Shown: positions 1-8,763 of the stretch, piece after piece | Layout of the letters: the number at the start of each line of letters is the position of its first letter | Numbering within the stretch: position 1 is the first letter of the stretch | Assembly: GCA_964416665.1 (NCBI GenBank) | Contig: CAYQFA010000008.1 | Coordinates: 1 to 26,398, forward strand | Direction: 5' to 3' | From: JAKAGE01 sp964416665 | GTDB lineage: Bacteria; Patescibacteriota; Minisyncoccia; UBA6257; 2-01-FULL-56-20 | DNA length: 26,398 nucleotides | Notes under the pieces: generated by a model | The model's database searches: none | Seen by the model: the letters and a program-made list of their open reading frames with translations, nothing else | What the model was told of the DNA's origin: nothing | Position numbers and translations under genes: made by a program

Positions 1-711
1 GGAGGTGGAAGCGGTATCTGCAGTTGATGAAGACACCTGGATCGTTTGTGTGTAAACGCCGTTCGGTACCTGGCCGAGGCTATCGGAAAGTGTCCATGTC
101 TCGGGATAGCTTCCTGCCGTAGAAGGGGCGGTCAGCGGGTTAATAGCGAATGTTCCCGTGCCGCCGACGGGAATGCCAAGTGCGCTCAATGGTCCCCCAT
201 TATAAGTCACCGTGGTAGTTGCATTGGTAAGTTCAAGTGTCCCATCATTAATACAAACCCACCCTAAAAGACAATTATCGGTTGACACTTTGGTTACGTT
301 GGCGATGACATAAGGAACCGCCGCGGGCGTCGTGAACGCGCCGGTATGGATCAACGCAAAATCATTTGCTGTCAGAGTGACATTAATGGTGCACGTTGCC
401 TGATAATCGCCACTAGTAAGAGCCACGGCAGTATCAACGCCATTCGGATCGGGATCGGCATCACACGTTCCCGTGCCGGGGCCGGTGGCAACTTCGGTCC
501 ATGCGGTCGAAGTAAGCGGCGCGGTGCCGTTATTTGTAACCGTGATCACCGAATTGGTATTGGTCGCGCCCAAACCCATCTCCGATGGCAAATTACCGGT
601 CAGAGAGGCAGAATCCGCAAGCGCGGCGGGGGTAGAAAAGAAGAAGGCACATCCCAAAGAAAGCAAGAAAAACGCGCTAACGGCCGAGAATAAAGAAATA
701 TTTTTTTTCAT
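1..711 (-). CDS. Putative secreted protein, partial (C-terminus beyond window)
   Basis: Reading from the ATG at 711, the frame stays open for 237 codons to the window edge, so the C-terminus is missing. The N-terminus (MKKNISLFSAVSAFFLLSLG) is a Sec-type signal peptide: a short Lys-rich start, a hydrophobic core to about residue 28, and a likely signal peptidase I site after an Ala-Leu-Ala near residue 32. SLGC at 18-21 is only a poor lipobox match. The mature part is rich in Thr, Gly, Ala, Asn and Val with few charges and a few cysteines, typical of beta-sandwich surface proteins with Ig-like or DUF11-like folds. I recognise no specific family. It follows the 154-aa secreted or membrane gene with a 97-nt gap. 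A surface or extracellular role is inferred. Confidence 0.75.
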   Translation of the reverse strand, partial: MKKNISLFSAVSAFFLLSLGCAFFFSTPAALADSASLTGNLPSEMGLGATNTNSVITVTNNGTAPLTSTAWTEVATGPGTGTCDADPDPNGVDTAVALTSGDYQATCTINVTLTANDFALIHTGAFTTPAAVPYVIANVTKVSTDNCLLGWVCINDGTLELTNATTTVTYNGGPLSALGIPVGGTGTFAINPLTAPSTAGSYPETWTLSDSLGQVPNGVYTQTIQVSSSTADTASTS

Positions 712-808
712 ATTATTGCAATTCAAAAAGTCCTTCTGCCCCTTCATAATACCACGCAATCAATGCAGAACGAATACTGTGGATAACTCGTTGTTTTTTT
801 ATTTTATT

Positions 809-1273
809 TTAATGGAACAATCCCGCGATCCATTGCACCGCACTGTTCGCCAGGCCAAAAATCCAATAGAAGATGTTAACAATAATGGATAGCACCCACT
901 GGATATGGACACCGGTGTGCTCATAGGACCAGGCGTCGAGCTCGTTGCTGTATTGATTGATGTACTGTTGGACGTTTATGGCGACCGTTATGCCCGACGA
1001 AGCGTTGCCGCCTCCCAGGTTGAGCGTCAATGGAACGGCGTTATTGCCTTTCATGCTGTTGAAAAAATTTTCGAATGGCGAGATGAGATTGCCAAAAGAA
1101 GTGCTGAAGTCATAATTCTGAGCCGAACCGGTAGCGGTCAAAACAGCAGGAGCTGGCAACTCGCCGGACGACGGGAGTTCATACGCGCGAGCGACGGGTT
1201 GATAAACGACAAAGGCAGCGCATATGCTGCCGACGGTGACGATCATTAAGAGCACGGGAAGGTTCCTTTTCAT
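809..1273 (-). CDS. Hypothetical protein with N-terminal signal/anchor and C-terminal membrane segment
   Basis: This 154-aa protein starts at an ATG (1273) and matches no family I recognise. Residues 1-28 form a signal peptide or anchor (MKRNLPVLLMIVTVGSICAA followed by a hydrophobic stretch and an Ala-Arg-Ala-Tyr that could be a cleavage site). The middle is a polar, Gly/Asn/Ser-rich segment. Residues about 124-150 are strongly hydrophobic with several Trp and Ile, consistent with a membrane helix or amphipathic membrane-binding segment. It lies 80 nt downstream of gltX with a TATAAT at 1299-1304, so it may be transcribed separately. The absence of overlapping better candidates and the clear signal sequence support it as real. 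Function unknown. Confidence 0.7.
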   Translation of the reverse strand: MKRNLPVLLMIVTVGSICAAFVVYQPVARAYELPSSGELPAPAVLTATGSAQNYDFSTSFGNLISPFENFFNSMKGNNAVPLTLNLGGGNASSGITVAINVQQYINQYSNELDAWSYEHTGVHIQWVLSIIVNIFYWIFGLANSAVQWIAGLFH

Positions 1274-1298
1274 CGCCCTATATGAATCATATTAAAAC

Positions 1299-1304
1299 AT
1301 TATA
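1299..1304 (-). promoter_or_regulatory. Candidate -10 box (TATAAT) for the 154-aa gene
   Basis: A perfect TATAAT on the minus strand in an AT-rich stretch, 25 nt before the ATG at 1273, gives an expected 5' leader of about 20 nt. No good -35 hexamer is seen 16-18 nt upstream. The leader contains AGGG close to the start codon, a weak ribosome-binding candidate. Confidence 0.35.
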
Positions 1305-1353
1305 AAATAAATATCTAGGCGGATTTATGCACTCACTAACGACTCCCCCTCTA

Positions 1354-2793
1354 TCACAACTTTGCAAGCGCCAAGGTAATCCTTCGCAACGATTCGTCCC
1401 GGCCAAGCGTTTCCATTATCTCTATGGGGTCGGGCGAGGCACTCTGGCCTGAAAGTGCCACCCGAAGCGGCCAAAAGACCGGTCCCCTACCCTGCGCCTC
1501 GGTAAGCGGCGCAAGCGCAGCAAGAAGATCATTGCGGCGGAATTTTTCCGCCGAAAGGGAGGTCAATAAAGAATATGCATTTGAAAGCGCGGTCTTTGTT
1601 TCGGCAAGCGGCGCATCTTTCCACGCAAGCAGTTTTGGCTCGTAAGCCGGTAGCATAAAAAAGAATTTCCCCGCGTCCACGAAGTCGCCTAAGGTTTTCG
1701 CACGACTGAGTTGAAGCTTGATCACTTTTTCAAACAACACCGGATCGTCCACCGCGATACCGGCTTTTTTAAAAAATGGCTTTGCGCGGCGAACAAGCTC
1801 CGCCGTGGTAAGCAGTTTCATATGCTCGCGATTAAGCCAATCGAGCTTCTCCTCGTTGAAGATCGCACCGGCTTGCTGGACGCGTTCCATATCAAATTGC
1901 GCGATGAGTTCGTCAAAAGATAGCACCTCTTTGTTGTCTTTCGGATGCCAGCCAAGCAATGCCAAGAAGTTCACCAACGCCTCCGGCAAATATCCGCGGT
2001 CACGATAACTCGAAAGCGCAACGTCGTTAAAGCGCTTGGACATCTTACTGCGATCGGCGTTGAGGATGAGTGGGATGTGCGCGTAGATCGGTTGGCTGAA
2101 GCCAAGCGCCTTTTGCATCAATATCTGCTTTGGCGTATTCGAAAGATGGTCCTCGCCGCGAATGACGTGCGTGATCTCCATCAGCTCGTCATCAACGACG
2201 ACGGCAAAATTATAAAGCGGCGTATCGAGATCTTTCGCTATCACGATGTCACCGAAGAGTGCCGCGTCGAAAGCGACCTTTCCGCGGACGAGGTCGGTAA
2301 ACTCAACTTTCACCTCGGGAACCTTGAACCGGATGACCTCGGCTTTTTTCCCTTCTGGTGGCGTGGAGAGCGTACGGCAATGACCGCTGTACTTTGGCGG
2401 CAATCCTTGCGCGAGCATTCCCTGGCGCTGAGTTTCGAGGTCGTCCTTCGTACAGTAGCAATAATATGCCGCGCCGCTCGCGAGAAGCTGTTCGAGATAT
2501 TTTCGATAGATCGCTGTTCGCTCGCTCTGTCGGTAGGGACCATAAGCGCCCTTGCCGGGGCCTTCATCCCAATCGATGCCAAGCCATGAAAACCCCTCGA
2601 GCAATTCTGTTTCGTATTTTTTCTCCGAACGTTCTTTGTCGGTATCTTCGATGCGCAAAACGTAAGTGCCGCCGGCATGTTTGGCAAAAAGCCAGTTGCA
2701 AAGCGCCGTACGGGCGGTGCCAATATGCAACGGTCCTGTCGGACTCGGTGCCATGCGCACGCGGATGGGTTTTTTCACTACGGTTGCCTCCAT
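1354..2793 (-). CDS. gltX: Glutamyl-tRNA synthetase
   Basis: Class I aminoacyl-tRNA synthetase (479 aa, usual bacterial length) that attaches glutamate to tRNA-Glu in the cytoplasm. The HIGH-type motif is PLHIGT at residues 21-26 after MAPSPTG, and the KMSKR loop is at 250-254. Other family blocks are LRIEDTD (47-52) and HVIRGEDHLSNTPKQ (209-223). The C-terminal third matches the anticodon-binding helical region. The chosen ATG (2793) leaves only about 12 residues before the catalytic core, normal for the family. It follows murG with a 46-nt gap and may share its transcript. Whether it is discriminating or also charges tRNA-Gln (needing GatCAB) cannot be told here. Confidence 0.97.
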   Translation of the reverse strand: MEATVVKKPIRVRMAPSPTGPLHIGTARTALCNWLFAKHAGGTYVLRIEDTDKERSEKKYETELLEGFSWLGIDWDEGPGKGAYGPYRQSERTAIYRKYLEQLLASGAAYYCYCTKDDLETQRQGMLAQGLPPKYSGHCRTLSTPPEGKKAEVIRFKVPEVKVEFTDLVRGKVAFDAALFGDIVIAKDLDTPLYNFAVVVDDELMEITHVIRGEDHLSNTPKQILMQKALGFSQPIYAHIPLILNADRSKMSKRFNDVALSSYRDRGYLPEALVNFLALLGWHPKDNKEVLSFDELIAQFDMERVQQAGAIFNEEKLDWLNREHMKLLTTAELVRRAKPFFKKAGIAVDDPVLFEKVIKLQLSRAKTLGDFVDAGKFFFMLPAYEPKLLAWKDAPLAETKTALSNAYSLLTSLSAEKFRRNDLLAALAPLTEAQGRGPVFWPLRVALSGQSASPDPIEIMETLGRDESLRRITLALAKL

Positions 2794-2839
2794 TCAACCG
2801 ATTTTACTCCGTTTTTAAGCAAAATTCCACTCGAGAGCC

Positions 2840-3979
2840 CTATCCCGCCACGATGGAAAGAATTTCCTGAGCGATCGTTTCTGCGGCGCCGGGCTTGAAG
2901 AACGCGCTTGAAGCGGCGCTCATTTTCGCGAGAAGGTCGGGGTCGGCAAGCAATGCGTTCAGTTGGCCGAAAAAGAGACCAGGCAAAAGGTTGTCCTCTT
3001 CGATCACGAGCGCCGCGCCGGTCTTTGAAAATTCATTGGCATCGACGAGCTGGTGCCCGTTAGCGGATTCTGAAAGCGGGATAAGGATCGCCGGCAGGCC
3101 GAACGCGGCAAATTCAAAGACCGAACTGCCTGAACGGGCCACCACAAGATCTGCCGCGGTAAGGGCAAGCGCCATATCGTTCTTGAAGTAATCCACTGCC
3201 TGGTAACGATTTGCTGTCGATGTTTCGAGCAGCGCCGCATGGGAAAGTTTTTGCACTTCCATAAGGTTCGCCGTGCCGGTCTGATGGAGCACTTGCGCTT
3301 TCTCCAGGAACTGTGCGAGGTTGGTAAGCACGAACTCATTCACGCGCGCCGAACCTTGCGAACCGCCGAGGATGAGCACGAGCGGTTTTCCCGTCTCGAA
3401 GCCGAAATTCTCGCGCGCGAGCTCTTTTGTCGTCCGTCCAACCAGTAATTCGTCGCGTAAGGGTGCGCCGGTGACCTGTGTTATCGCCGGATTGAAATAC
3501 ATTGCGGCGCGATCGAAGCTCAGAAATATCTTCCTGGAAAAATATGCCGACAATAGATTATTAAGGCCCGGCTGAGCATCCGACTCGTGAATGGTCACTG
3601 GTATGCGATAGAACCATGCAGCGAGAACGACCGGCAATGCTCCGGGGCCGCCCTTGGAAAAAACAACGTCCGGCATTATGAAAAAAAGATTAAAGAGCGC
3701 TTGCAAAAAACCGATAAAAAATTTAGGGATGTCGATGATATTCTGGAGCGAAAAATAGCGGCGGAACTTACCCGTAATGATAGGACTCATCGTCATGCCG
3801 TGATCAATGAGCATTTGCGTATACGCGTCAGTTCCTCCCATATAATAATATTGATAGGGAGCGTTCAGTGCCATAAGCTGCTTTTTGAGCGCCTCAGCGA
3901 CGGCGATGAGCGGATAGATGTGTCCCCCGCTGCCGCCACCGGCAAATACGATGAGAAATTTTTCTGATGGCTGGTCCAT
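2840..3979 (-). CDS. murG: MurG, lipid II-forming N-acetylglucosaminyltransferase
   Basis: GT28-family enzyme that moves GlcNAc from UDP-GlcNAc onto lipid I to make lipid II, at the inner face of the membrane. At 379 aa it is near normal length. The N-terminal glycine loop is GGGSGGHIYP (14-23). The acceptor-side HExN motif appears as HESD at 131-134, a small variation. The second glycine loop is LGGSQGSARVN at 204-214. The UDP-GlcNAc block reads ARSGSSVFEFAAFGLPAILI (281-300), then NGHQ (308-311). A hydrophobic patch at about 86-105 fits membrane attachment. It lies 34 nt after ftsW, the usual dcw-type pairing of flippase/polymerase and MurG steps, and before gltX. Confidence 0.95.
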   Translation of the reverse strand: MDQPSEKFLIVFAGGGSGGHIYPLIAVAEALKKQLMALNAPYQYYYMGGTDAYTQMLIDHGMTMSPIITGKFRRYFSLQNIIDIPKFFIGFLQALFNLFFIMPDVVFSKGGPGALPVVLAAWFYRIPVTIHESDAQPGLNNLLSAYFSRKIFLSFDRAAMYFNPAITQVTGAPLRDELLVGRTTKELARENFGFETGKPLVLILGGSQGSARVNEFVLTNLAQFLEKAQVLHQTGTANLMEVQKLSHAALLETSTANRYQAVDYFKNDMALALTAADLVVARSGSSVFEFAAFGLPAILIPLSESANGHQLVDANEFSKTGAALVIEEDNLLPGLFFGQLNALLADPDLLAKMSAASSAFFKPGAAETIAQEILSIVAG

Positions 3980-4013
3980 TAATGAAATAATACCACGTCT
4001 TGCGGCGGGTTAC

Positions 4014-5132
4014 TTATGCATATTTCGAAACATTGAGGGAAATGCCCGCCATGGTGATGAAGATCGCGAATGCCGTACCTCCGTAGCTCACGAAGGGCAG
4101 CGGAACGCCGGTGAGCGGAATGACACCGGAGATCGAGGCCATATTGACGAACGCCTGCAGCGCGATCACGGTGCCAAAACCGATCAAAAGCAGACGCCCG
4201 AACTGATCCCCTATTTTGCGCGCAAGCCAGAACATGCGGAACGAAAGCAGAGCGAAGAGAACGATAAGGAACGACGCGCCCACGAAGCCGAGCTCTTCGG
4301 CGATCACGGCAAAAATGGAATCATCGATCGGCGTGGGAAGATAGTTCGCCTTGGTCGCCGACTGGCCATAACCCACGCCAACAAGACCGCCCGAGCCGAT
4401 CGCGATCAAACCTTGGTTAACTTGATAATTTTGCCCTTGAAGATTCTGGCCCTTGTCGAGATAGCCCGAAATGCGCGCGCGGCGATATGGCGTCGCGTAG
4501 ATGACGACTCCCACGATCACAACGGCAGAGACGATGATGATGGCGATATACTTCAACGGCGCACCGCTCATGAAATAGACCGTGAGCCCGGCTCCAAGCA
4601 GGATCGCGACCGTGCTCGTTGCCGGCTGGAGGATCAATAACGCACCGATGATCCCGGAAACCAGTGCAAAGGGCAACAACCCCGACTGAAAATCGGTGGC
4701 GCGTTTGAATTTGGCGTTGGAAAGCCATGCCGCAAGGTAGATGATGAACGTGAGCTTCATAAGTTCCGCCGGCTGAAAGCTGAACGGACCGAACCGCAGC
4801 CAACGATTGGTACTGTTGACCATGGAACCGAGCGGCGTGAAAACGAGAACCAAGAAGATGACGCTGATAAGCAATAGAACAAAGGCGATCTTTTTAAGCC
4901 TCTGGTAATCGATCTTATAAAAAATAAACGCTCCCACGAGACCAACCAAGAGTCCGTAAAGTATTTGGTGCTCGAGATAATAATAACTATTATTGAACTG
5001 GGTCTTTCCAAGGTCGGATGATGCCGAAGCGAGCATGGCAAGCCCGAAGATCACCAAAATAACAAAAATTGCCAAAAGAAAATAATCAGGATTTCGCGCG
5101 CGCGATCGTTTTAGTGCAGCGGTCCGAGCCAT
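4014..5132 (-). CDS. ftsW: FtsW-type SEDS peptidoglycan glycosyltransferase
   Basis: A 372-aa polytopic membrane protein of the SEDS family, which polymerises lipid II into glycan strands; FtsW works at the division septum with a class B PBP. Diagnostic blocks are NRWLRFGPFSFQPAEL (about 118-133), the loop LPTPIDDSIFAVIAEELGF containing the conserved catalytic-region Asp, and the C-terminal GVPLPFVSYGGT. About ten hydrophobic spans are visible. Its ATG (5132) shares a base with the TAA of the upstream amidohydrolase gene (5132-5134), a TAATG arrangement indicating translational coupling. Placement directly before murG favours FtsW over RodA, although SEDS proteins cannot be fully separated by eye. 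Confidence 0.93.
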   Translation of the reverse strand: MARTAALKRSRARNPDYFLLAIFVILVIFGLAMLASASSDLGKTQFNNSYYYLEHQILYGLLVGLVGAFIFYKIDYQRLKKIAFVLLLISVIFLVLVFTPLGSMVNSTNRWLRFGPFSFQPAELMKLTFIIYLAAWLSNAKFKRATDFQSGLLPFALVSGIIGALLILQPATSTVAILLGAGLTVYFMSGAPLKYIAIIIVSAVVIVGVVIYATPYRRARISGYLDKGQNLQGQNYQVNQGLIAIGSGGLVGVGYGQSATKANYLPTPIDDSIFAVIAEELGFVGASFLIVLFALLSFRMFWLARKIGDQFGRLLLIGFGTVIALQAFVNMASISGVIPLTGVPLPFVSYGGTAFAIFITMAGISLNVSKYA

Positions 5133-6646
5133 TATTTTCGCATTTTATGTCGTAACGCCTTGCCGGGGAATTTTTTCTGGAACACTCCATTCAAATACAC
5201 CACGCCGCCGTTCACGATGGTAAACCGGACCTCTTCCCCTTTGAAGCAGACCAGATCGGCGAAATTACCCTCTTTTATCTCGCCGCGCCCGGGAATATTG
5301 AATAACCTTGCCGGCTCCGTCGTTATCTTTCTGATGGCCTCGTCGAGCGGCATTATCTTCTCGTGTTCGACAAGCGACAAAAAACGGGTGAACGTCGAAG
5401 TAGTGCGCTCGGATTTTATCTGTTTGTACGCGCCGTTTTCGTCAAAACTCGGAGCATTCGAGGCAATGAGGCTTCGCTTGTTCACGATCGCCTTGAGCGC
5501 AAGCGGATAATCGAGGTTTTGATAGAGAACGGAACCTCTCATGTTTACCGCCGCCATAAGCTTTAACAATGCATCGCGAGCATCCTGCATCTCGTACATC
5601 TGTCGTATATCGCGAAGTGATCTCCCGATCAGAAAGTCGTTCCCCGGCGCCTGAGCGATAATGAAGTGTTCCTCGTCGATCTCCGGCATATCCTTTCGTA
5701 TGCGCGCCAGCAACCATTCATCCTTGACGTTCGCGAGCATCATCGCCGTGCCGCCATTCTGCGCCCATTTCGGCAAAAAGAGATAGATCGGCATGAGCGA
5801 GTTTGATGAAGGATAAATATCAAAACGCAGATTGACATCACTCGAAAGACCATCAAGTGCCGCAAGCGCCGCTTCATAATGTTTCTCCGTGCCGAGCACC
5901 GGCACAAAGTGACTGACAAGCGTGCTCACGTTGGTGTCTTTGGTAAGTTTTATCGTTTCCTCGATCGATGCTTCTATCCCTGCGCCGCCATCGCGAAGAT
6001 GGGTGGCATATATGCCATGGAACCGCTTTACGATGTCGGCGAAGAAGCTCAGCTCGAGAGAGGATGTTTTATACGAATGCACATATGCAAGTCCCGTGGA
6101 AAACCCGAAGGAGCCTTCTTTCATGGAAGTTTCAAGTGTTCTCGCAAAGACACCCAATTCGTTCTTGGTGAGATCGCGCAACGCTTCCCCCACGATGGCG
6201 CGGCGAATGGTCGAGTGCCCGGTAAGGGTTCCGAAATTCACCGCGAGCGGACGCTTATCGAGCACCCGAAGCAGCTCCGCCGTACTGTGCCAATTGACAT
6301 TCACGCGATTCGTATTGCCCCACTTCTGGAATGATTCAAGGGTGCCGTACGCGAGCGGCGCAAGCGACGACCCGCACATGCCGCCGAAGATCGTGGTAAC
6401 GCCCTGCCTCAAAAAATCCTCCTGGCTTGGATGGTCGAAAAGAGTGAGATAATGGTCCGAGTCGGTGTTGACGTCGATAAAGCCGGGGCCAAGATACGCA
6501 CCTTGGCCGTCAAGTATAACGTCGGCTTTTTTATTGGGGAAAGTACCGATCGCGGAGATCTTATCGTCGCTTACAAAGACATCGCGCGGTTCGGAAAATT
6601 CCTTCGCGCCGCCCACGATCTGTACGTTTTTAATAAGAAGCGTCAT
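5132..6646 (-). CDS. D-aminoacylase-like amidohydrolase with altered metal ligands
   Basis: A 504-aa amidohydrolase-superfamily protein closest to N-acyl-D-amino-acid deacylases. I chose the ATG at 6646 over the in-frame GTG at 6652 because GGAG lies five bases before it. The composite beta-sandwich domain and TIM barrel are recognisable: GPGFIDV before strand 1, GGMCGSS with the family Cys (C91), FGFSTGLAY, YATHLRDGG (H216), VSHFVP (H246) and a C-terminal ARLFNIPGRGEIKEGNFADLV. However, the strand-1 HxH is N60-T-D62 and the late Asp (usually SD) is N397 in IASNAP. Half the expected metal or catalytic residues are therefore replaced, so activity or metal use may differ. Coupling to ftsW suggests an envelope or D-amino-acid role, by inference only. 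Confidence 0.85.
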   Translation of the reverse strand: MTLLIKNVQIVGGAKEFSEPRDVFVSDDKISAIGTFPNKKADVILDGQGAYLGPGFIDVNTDSDHYLTLFDHPSQEDFLRQGVTTIFGGMCGSSLAPLAYGTLESFQKWGNTNRVNVNWHSTAELLRVLDKRPLAVNFGTLTGHSTIRRAIVGEALRDLTKNELGVFARTLETSMKEGSFGFSTGLAYVHSYKTSSLELSFFADIVKRFHGIYATHLRDGGAGIEASIEETIKLTKDTNVSTLVSHFVPVLGTEKHYEAALAALDGLSSDVNLRFDIYPSSNSLMPIYLFLPKWAQNGGTAMMLANVKDEWLLARIRKDMPEIDEEHFIIAQAPGNDFLIGRSLRDIRQMYEMQDARDALLKLMAAVNMRGSVLYQNLDYPLALKAIVNKRSLIASNAPSFDENGAYKQIKSERTTSTFTRFLSLVEHEKIMPLDEAIRKITTEPARLFNIPGRGEIKEGNFADLVCFKGEEVRFTIVNGGVVYLNGVFQKKFPGKALRHKMRK

Positions 6647-6684
6647 CTTCACTCCATTATAGCATTTCTTCGGTGCACCTGCCG

Positions 6685-7581
6685 CTATTTTTCTTTCACT
6701 ATCTCGATCGCCCCATCCCCCGCCGATACTGTTATGGTCCCATCCCTATCGGTGCGAAAGATCTTGGCGTTCGTTGATGATGCGATCCGCGCAAGCGTTG
6801 AAGATGAAGGTTGGCCGTATGAATTTTTAGCTGCCACCTCGACCACCGCCACTTTCGGATCTACGGCACGGAGAAAGGCGTCGCTTGACGCGTACTTCGA
6901 TCCGTGATGAGCGACCTTAAGCACGTCAGCGCGGATATCGAGGTGGTTCGATAATAAGAAGTCCTCAATATTAAAGCCGATATCCGCGGTAAAAAGAGCC
7001 CGAAGCCCCGGAGTTTTCACAAGCTCAACCAGGCCGGTGTCGTTCAGCTCCCCGCTTTGTGCAAAATTAATATCAGGGGAAAGTACATCGATCTCGTTGT
7101 TTTCATAATGGATAGCATCGCCTTTTCCGAGCGTGATGAGCGGAATATTCTTTTCTTTTATTTTAGCGAGAAGCTGTGACCACGCAGCCACATTCGGCGC
7201 TGCGTCGCGGCCGTTATAGATGAATACGCCGACGCGATAATGATCGAGCATGCTCCCATAGCCGCCGAAGTGATCAAGCTGCGGATGAGAGATGATCGCC
7301 GCGTCAATATAGGTGTCGCTCTGCGGCAACACTCTCGCCAAGCTTTGCAATACCTTATCGTCCGGACCGGCGTCGGTCATTATTTTCACATTACCGGGCA
7401 AGATGACCAACTCGGAATCGCCTTGTCCGACGTCGAGGAAATAAACACGCGCCTGCGTTGCGATCGCCGAAGAAAAAATAATGCGATACCACAAAACCGC
7501 ATTCGCGGCGATCGCCCCGAATAAAAGAAGTATGCTGAACGGATCATATTGGCGCCATCGTCTCGTCTTGGTTTTTTTCAT
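6685..7581 (-). CDS. ComEC/Rec2 C-terminal-type metallo-beta-lactamase-fold protein, membrane-anchored
   Basis: In full-length ComEC, this domain forms the C-terminal hydrolase-like module of the DNA-uptake channel. Here it is a separate 298-aa ORF. I use the ATG at 7581; a TTG at 7593 is also in frame. A transmembrane helix spans about residues 13-38, followed by VYFLDVGQGDSELV and the metal motif SHPQLDH (H99, D103, H104), then LFTADIGF and LKVAHHGSKYASS. These match the ComEC beta-lactamase domain in order. It overlaps the 3' end of the ComEC membrane gene by 38 nt in another frame, so the two are likely translationally coupled halves of one machine. The protein would face the periplasm if the helix inserts N-in. 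Confidence 0.9.
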   Translation of the reverse strand: MKKTKTRRWRQYDPFSILLLFGAIAANAVLWYRIIFSSAIATQARVYFLDVGQGDSELVILPGNVKIMTDAGPDDKVLQSLARVLPQSDTYIDAAIISHPQLDHFGGYGSMLDHYRVGVFIYNGRDAAPNVAAWSQLLAKIKEKNIPLITLGKGDAIHYENNEIDVLSPDINFAQSGELNDTGLVELVKTPGLRALFTADIGFNIEDFLLSNHLDIRADVLKVAHHGSKYASSDAFLRAVDPKVAVVEVAAKNSYGQPSSSTLARIASSTNAKIFRTDRDGTITVSAGDGAIEIVKEK

Positions 7582-8722
7582 AATAGAGCGCAAAGGCAGC
7601 GAGAAGAAAATAATACGCCGCGATAAAAAATCCCGATTGGAATATCGATGGTATCGGAACCACCACTACCGAAAATATCTTTATCACCCAGAGCTGGTAT
7701 GAAAGGAAAATATTTGCGATGCTTCCCGCGAAGTATGCGAGTTGCAACGAGAGACAGCCCAGCGCCGCAATTGTGAGCGCGAGGGCGATCACCGCGGCGA
7801 GCGGGATGGTGATAAGAAAGTTCGAAATAAATGATGTGATGGAAAAGTCGCCGAACTGCATCATGACAAGCGGCATGATGGCCGCGTTCACGGAAAGAGC
7901 CATGATCGCGTGCGCTTTCCATTCGAGAAGTTCGTGTCCGGTGTAGCGAAAGAGTCGCTTGAATGGAGGGCCAAGCACGAAAAGGCCGAGGAGGCTAAGG
8001 AATGATAGCTGGAATCCGACATTACCTAGCAATGTCGGGTCAAAAAGCAACATTACCGCCATTGTAAAAGTAAAAACGTTCCGCGTATGAAATTGTCGCC
8101 CCGAGATCTTTGCCAAGAAAACCAACCCCATCATGATCCCGGCGCGAATCGCAGTAAGTGGTGCGCCTGCCATGAGAATGAAAACGATCACCACGAATGC
8201 CGCTATGATGAACGCGATGCGGCGGGAGAAAAATCGCTTACCGACACCGAGGAGCGCCGCAGCAAAAAGATTGATCTTATAACCGTACATGTTGACGACG
8301 TACGAGGTTCCCGAAATGGACATCTGTGACTTTAGGTCGGAATCGACCGCGCTTGTTGAGCCGCTCATGATCGCGCTTAAAAGCTCCGATTGTTCACTGG
8401 GAAGTGTCGCGCTAAAAATAGCCGATGGAAAATTTAGGGCATTGCTTTTCTTTTGCGGCGGGGTTGATGTCGTTTGGTCTTTTGTTGGAGTAAAAAAATG
8501 GCAATAGCCCACCGCAAAGATAAAAACAAGCAGTATAGCGGCGAGTGTTGGTAAAAGTTTTTTAACGCTGAAATAGCATATCACTACCGAGCTGACGAAA
8601 ACTAATAGCGACAACAACGCAAGGACGTTCCAACCAAACGTCACCGCCGCAACACCAAAAACAAATGCGCCGGCAAGAGCGAATGCGATGTCGCCGTTTC
8701 TTATAAAAAAAGTTTCCTGCAC
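7544..8722 (-). CDS. comEC: ComEC/Rec2 competence membrane domain (DNA uptake channel), separate ORF
   Basis: This 392-aa polytopic protein corresponds to the competence domain of ComEC, which passes single-stranded DNA across the inner membrane during natural transformation. Family blocks are visible: SELLSAIMSGSTSAVDSDLK, the ISG-type loop (MSISGTSYVVNMYGYKINL, diverged from the usual SGLH), APLTAIRAGIMMG, and LLFDPTLLGNVGFQLSFLSLLG. About ten hydrophobic helices are seen. The N-terminus has three helices and little room for an OB fold. The start is a GTG at 8722; an ATG at 8730 is out of frame and stops quickly. The GTG lies inside the stem of a perfect hairpin. The beta-lactamase module is encoded by the overlapping next ORF. 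Confidence 0.92.
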   Translation of the reverse strand: MQETFFIRNGDIAFALAGAFVFGVAAVTFGWNVLALLSLLVFVSSVVICYFSVKKLLPTLAAILLVFIFAVGYCHFFTPTKDQTTSTPPQKKSNALNFPSAIFSATLPSEQSELLSAIMSGSTSAVDSDLKSQMSISGTSYVVNMYGYKINLFAAALLGVGKRFFSRRIAFIIAAFVVIVFILMAGAPLTAIRAGIMMGLVFLAKISGRQFHTRNVFTFTMAVMLLFDPTLLGNVGFQLSFLSLLGLFVLGPPFKRLFRYTGHELLEWKAHAIMALSVNAAIMPLVMMQFGDFSITSFISNFLITIPLAAVIALALTIAALGCLSLQLAYFAGSIANIFLSYQLWVIKIFSVVVVPIPSIFQSGFFIAAYYFLLAAFALYYEKNQDETMAPI

Positions 8723-8745
8723 ACTTCCATGTTAGGCTGTGCAGG
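8716..8745 (-). terminator. Perfect hairpin at the trmD-comEC junction (terminator or start-site occluder)
   Basis: CCTGCACA at 8716-8723 is perfectly complementary to TGTGCAGG at 8738-8745 with a 14-nt loop. Read on the minus strand, the stem is followed after AAAC by a run of seven T, the layout of an intrinsic terminator just after trmD. The comEC GTG start (8720-8722) lies inside the downstream arm and the T run is the first comEC Phe codons. The hairpin could end trmD transcripts, attenuate comEC, or hide its start codon. Confidence 0.5.
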
Positions 8746-8763
8746 ATTAAAAAATCATTAAAA

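Noticed and set aside
778..786. A perfect DnaA box (TTATCCACA on the minus strand) beside an AT-rich tract, possible oriC
   Set aside because: Only one box was seen, with no cluster and no dnaA, dnaN, rpmH or parAB nearby. A single 9-mer is expected by chance.
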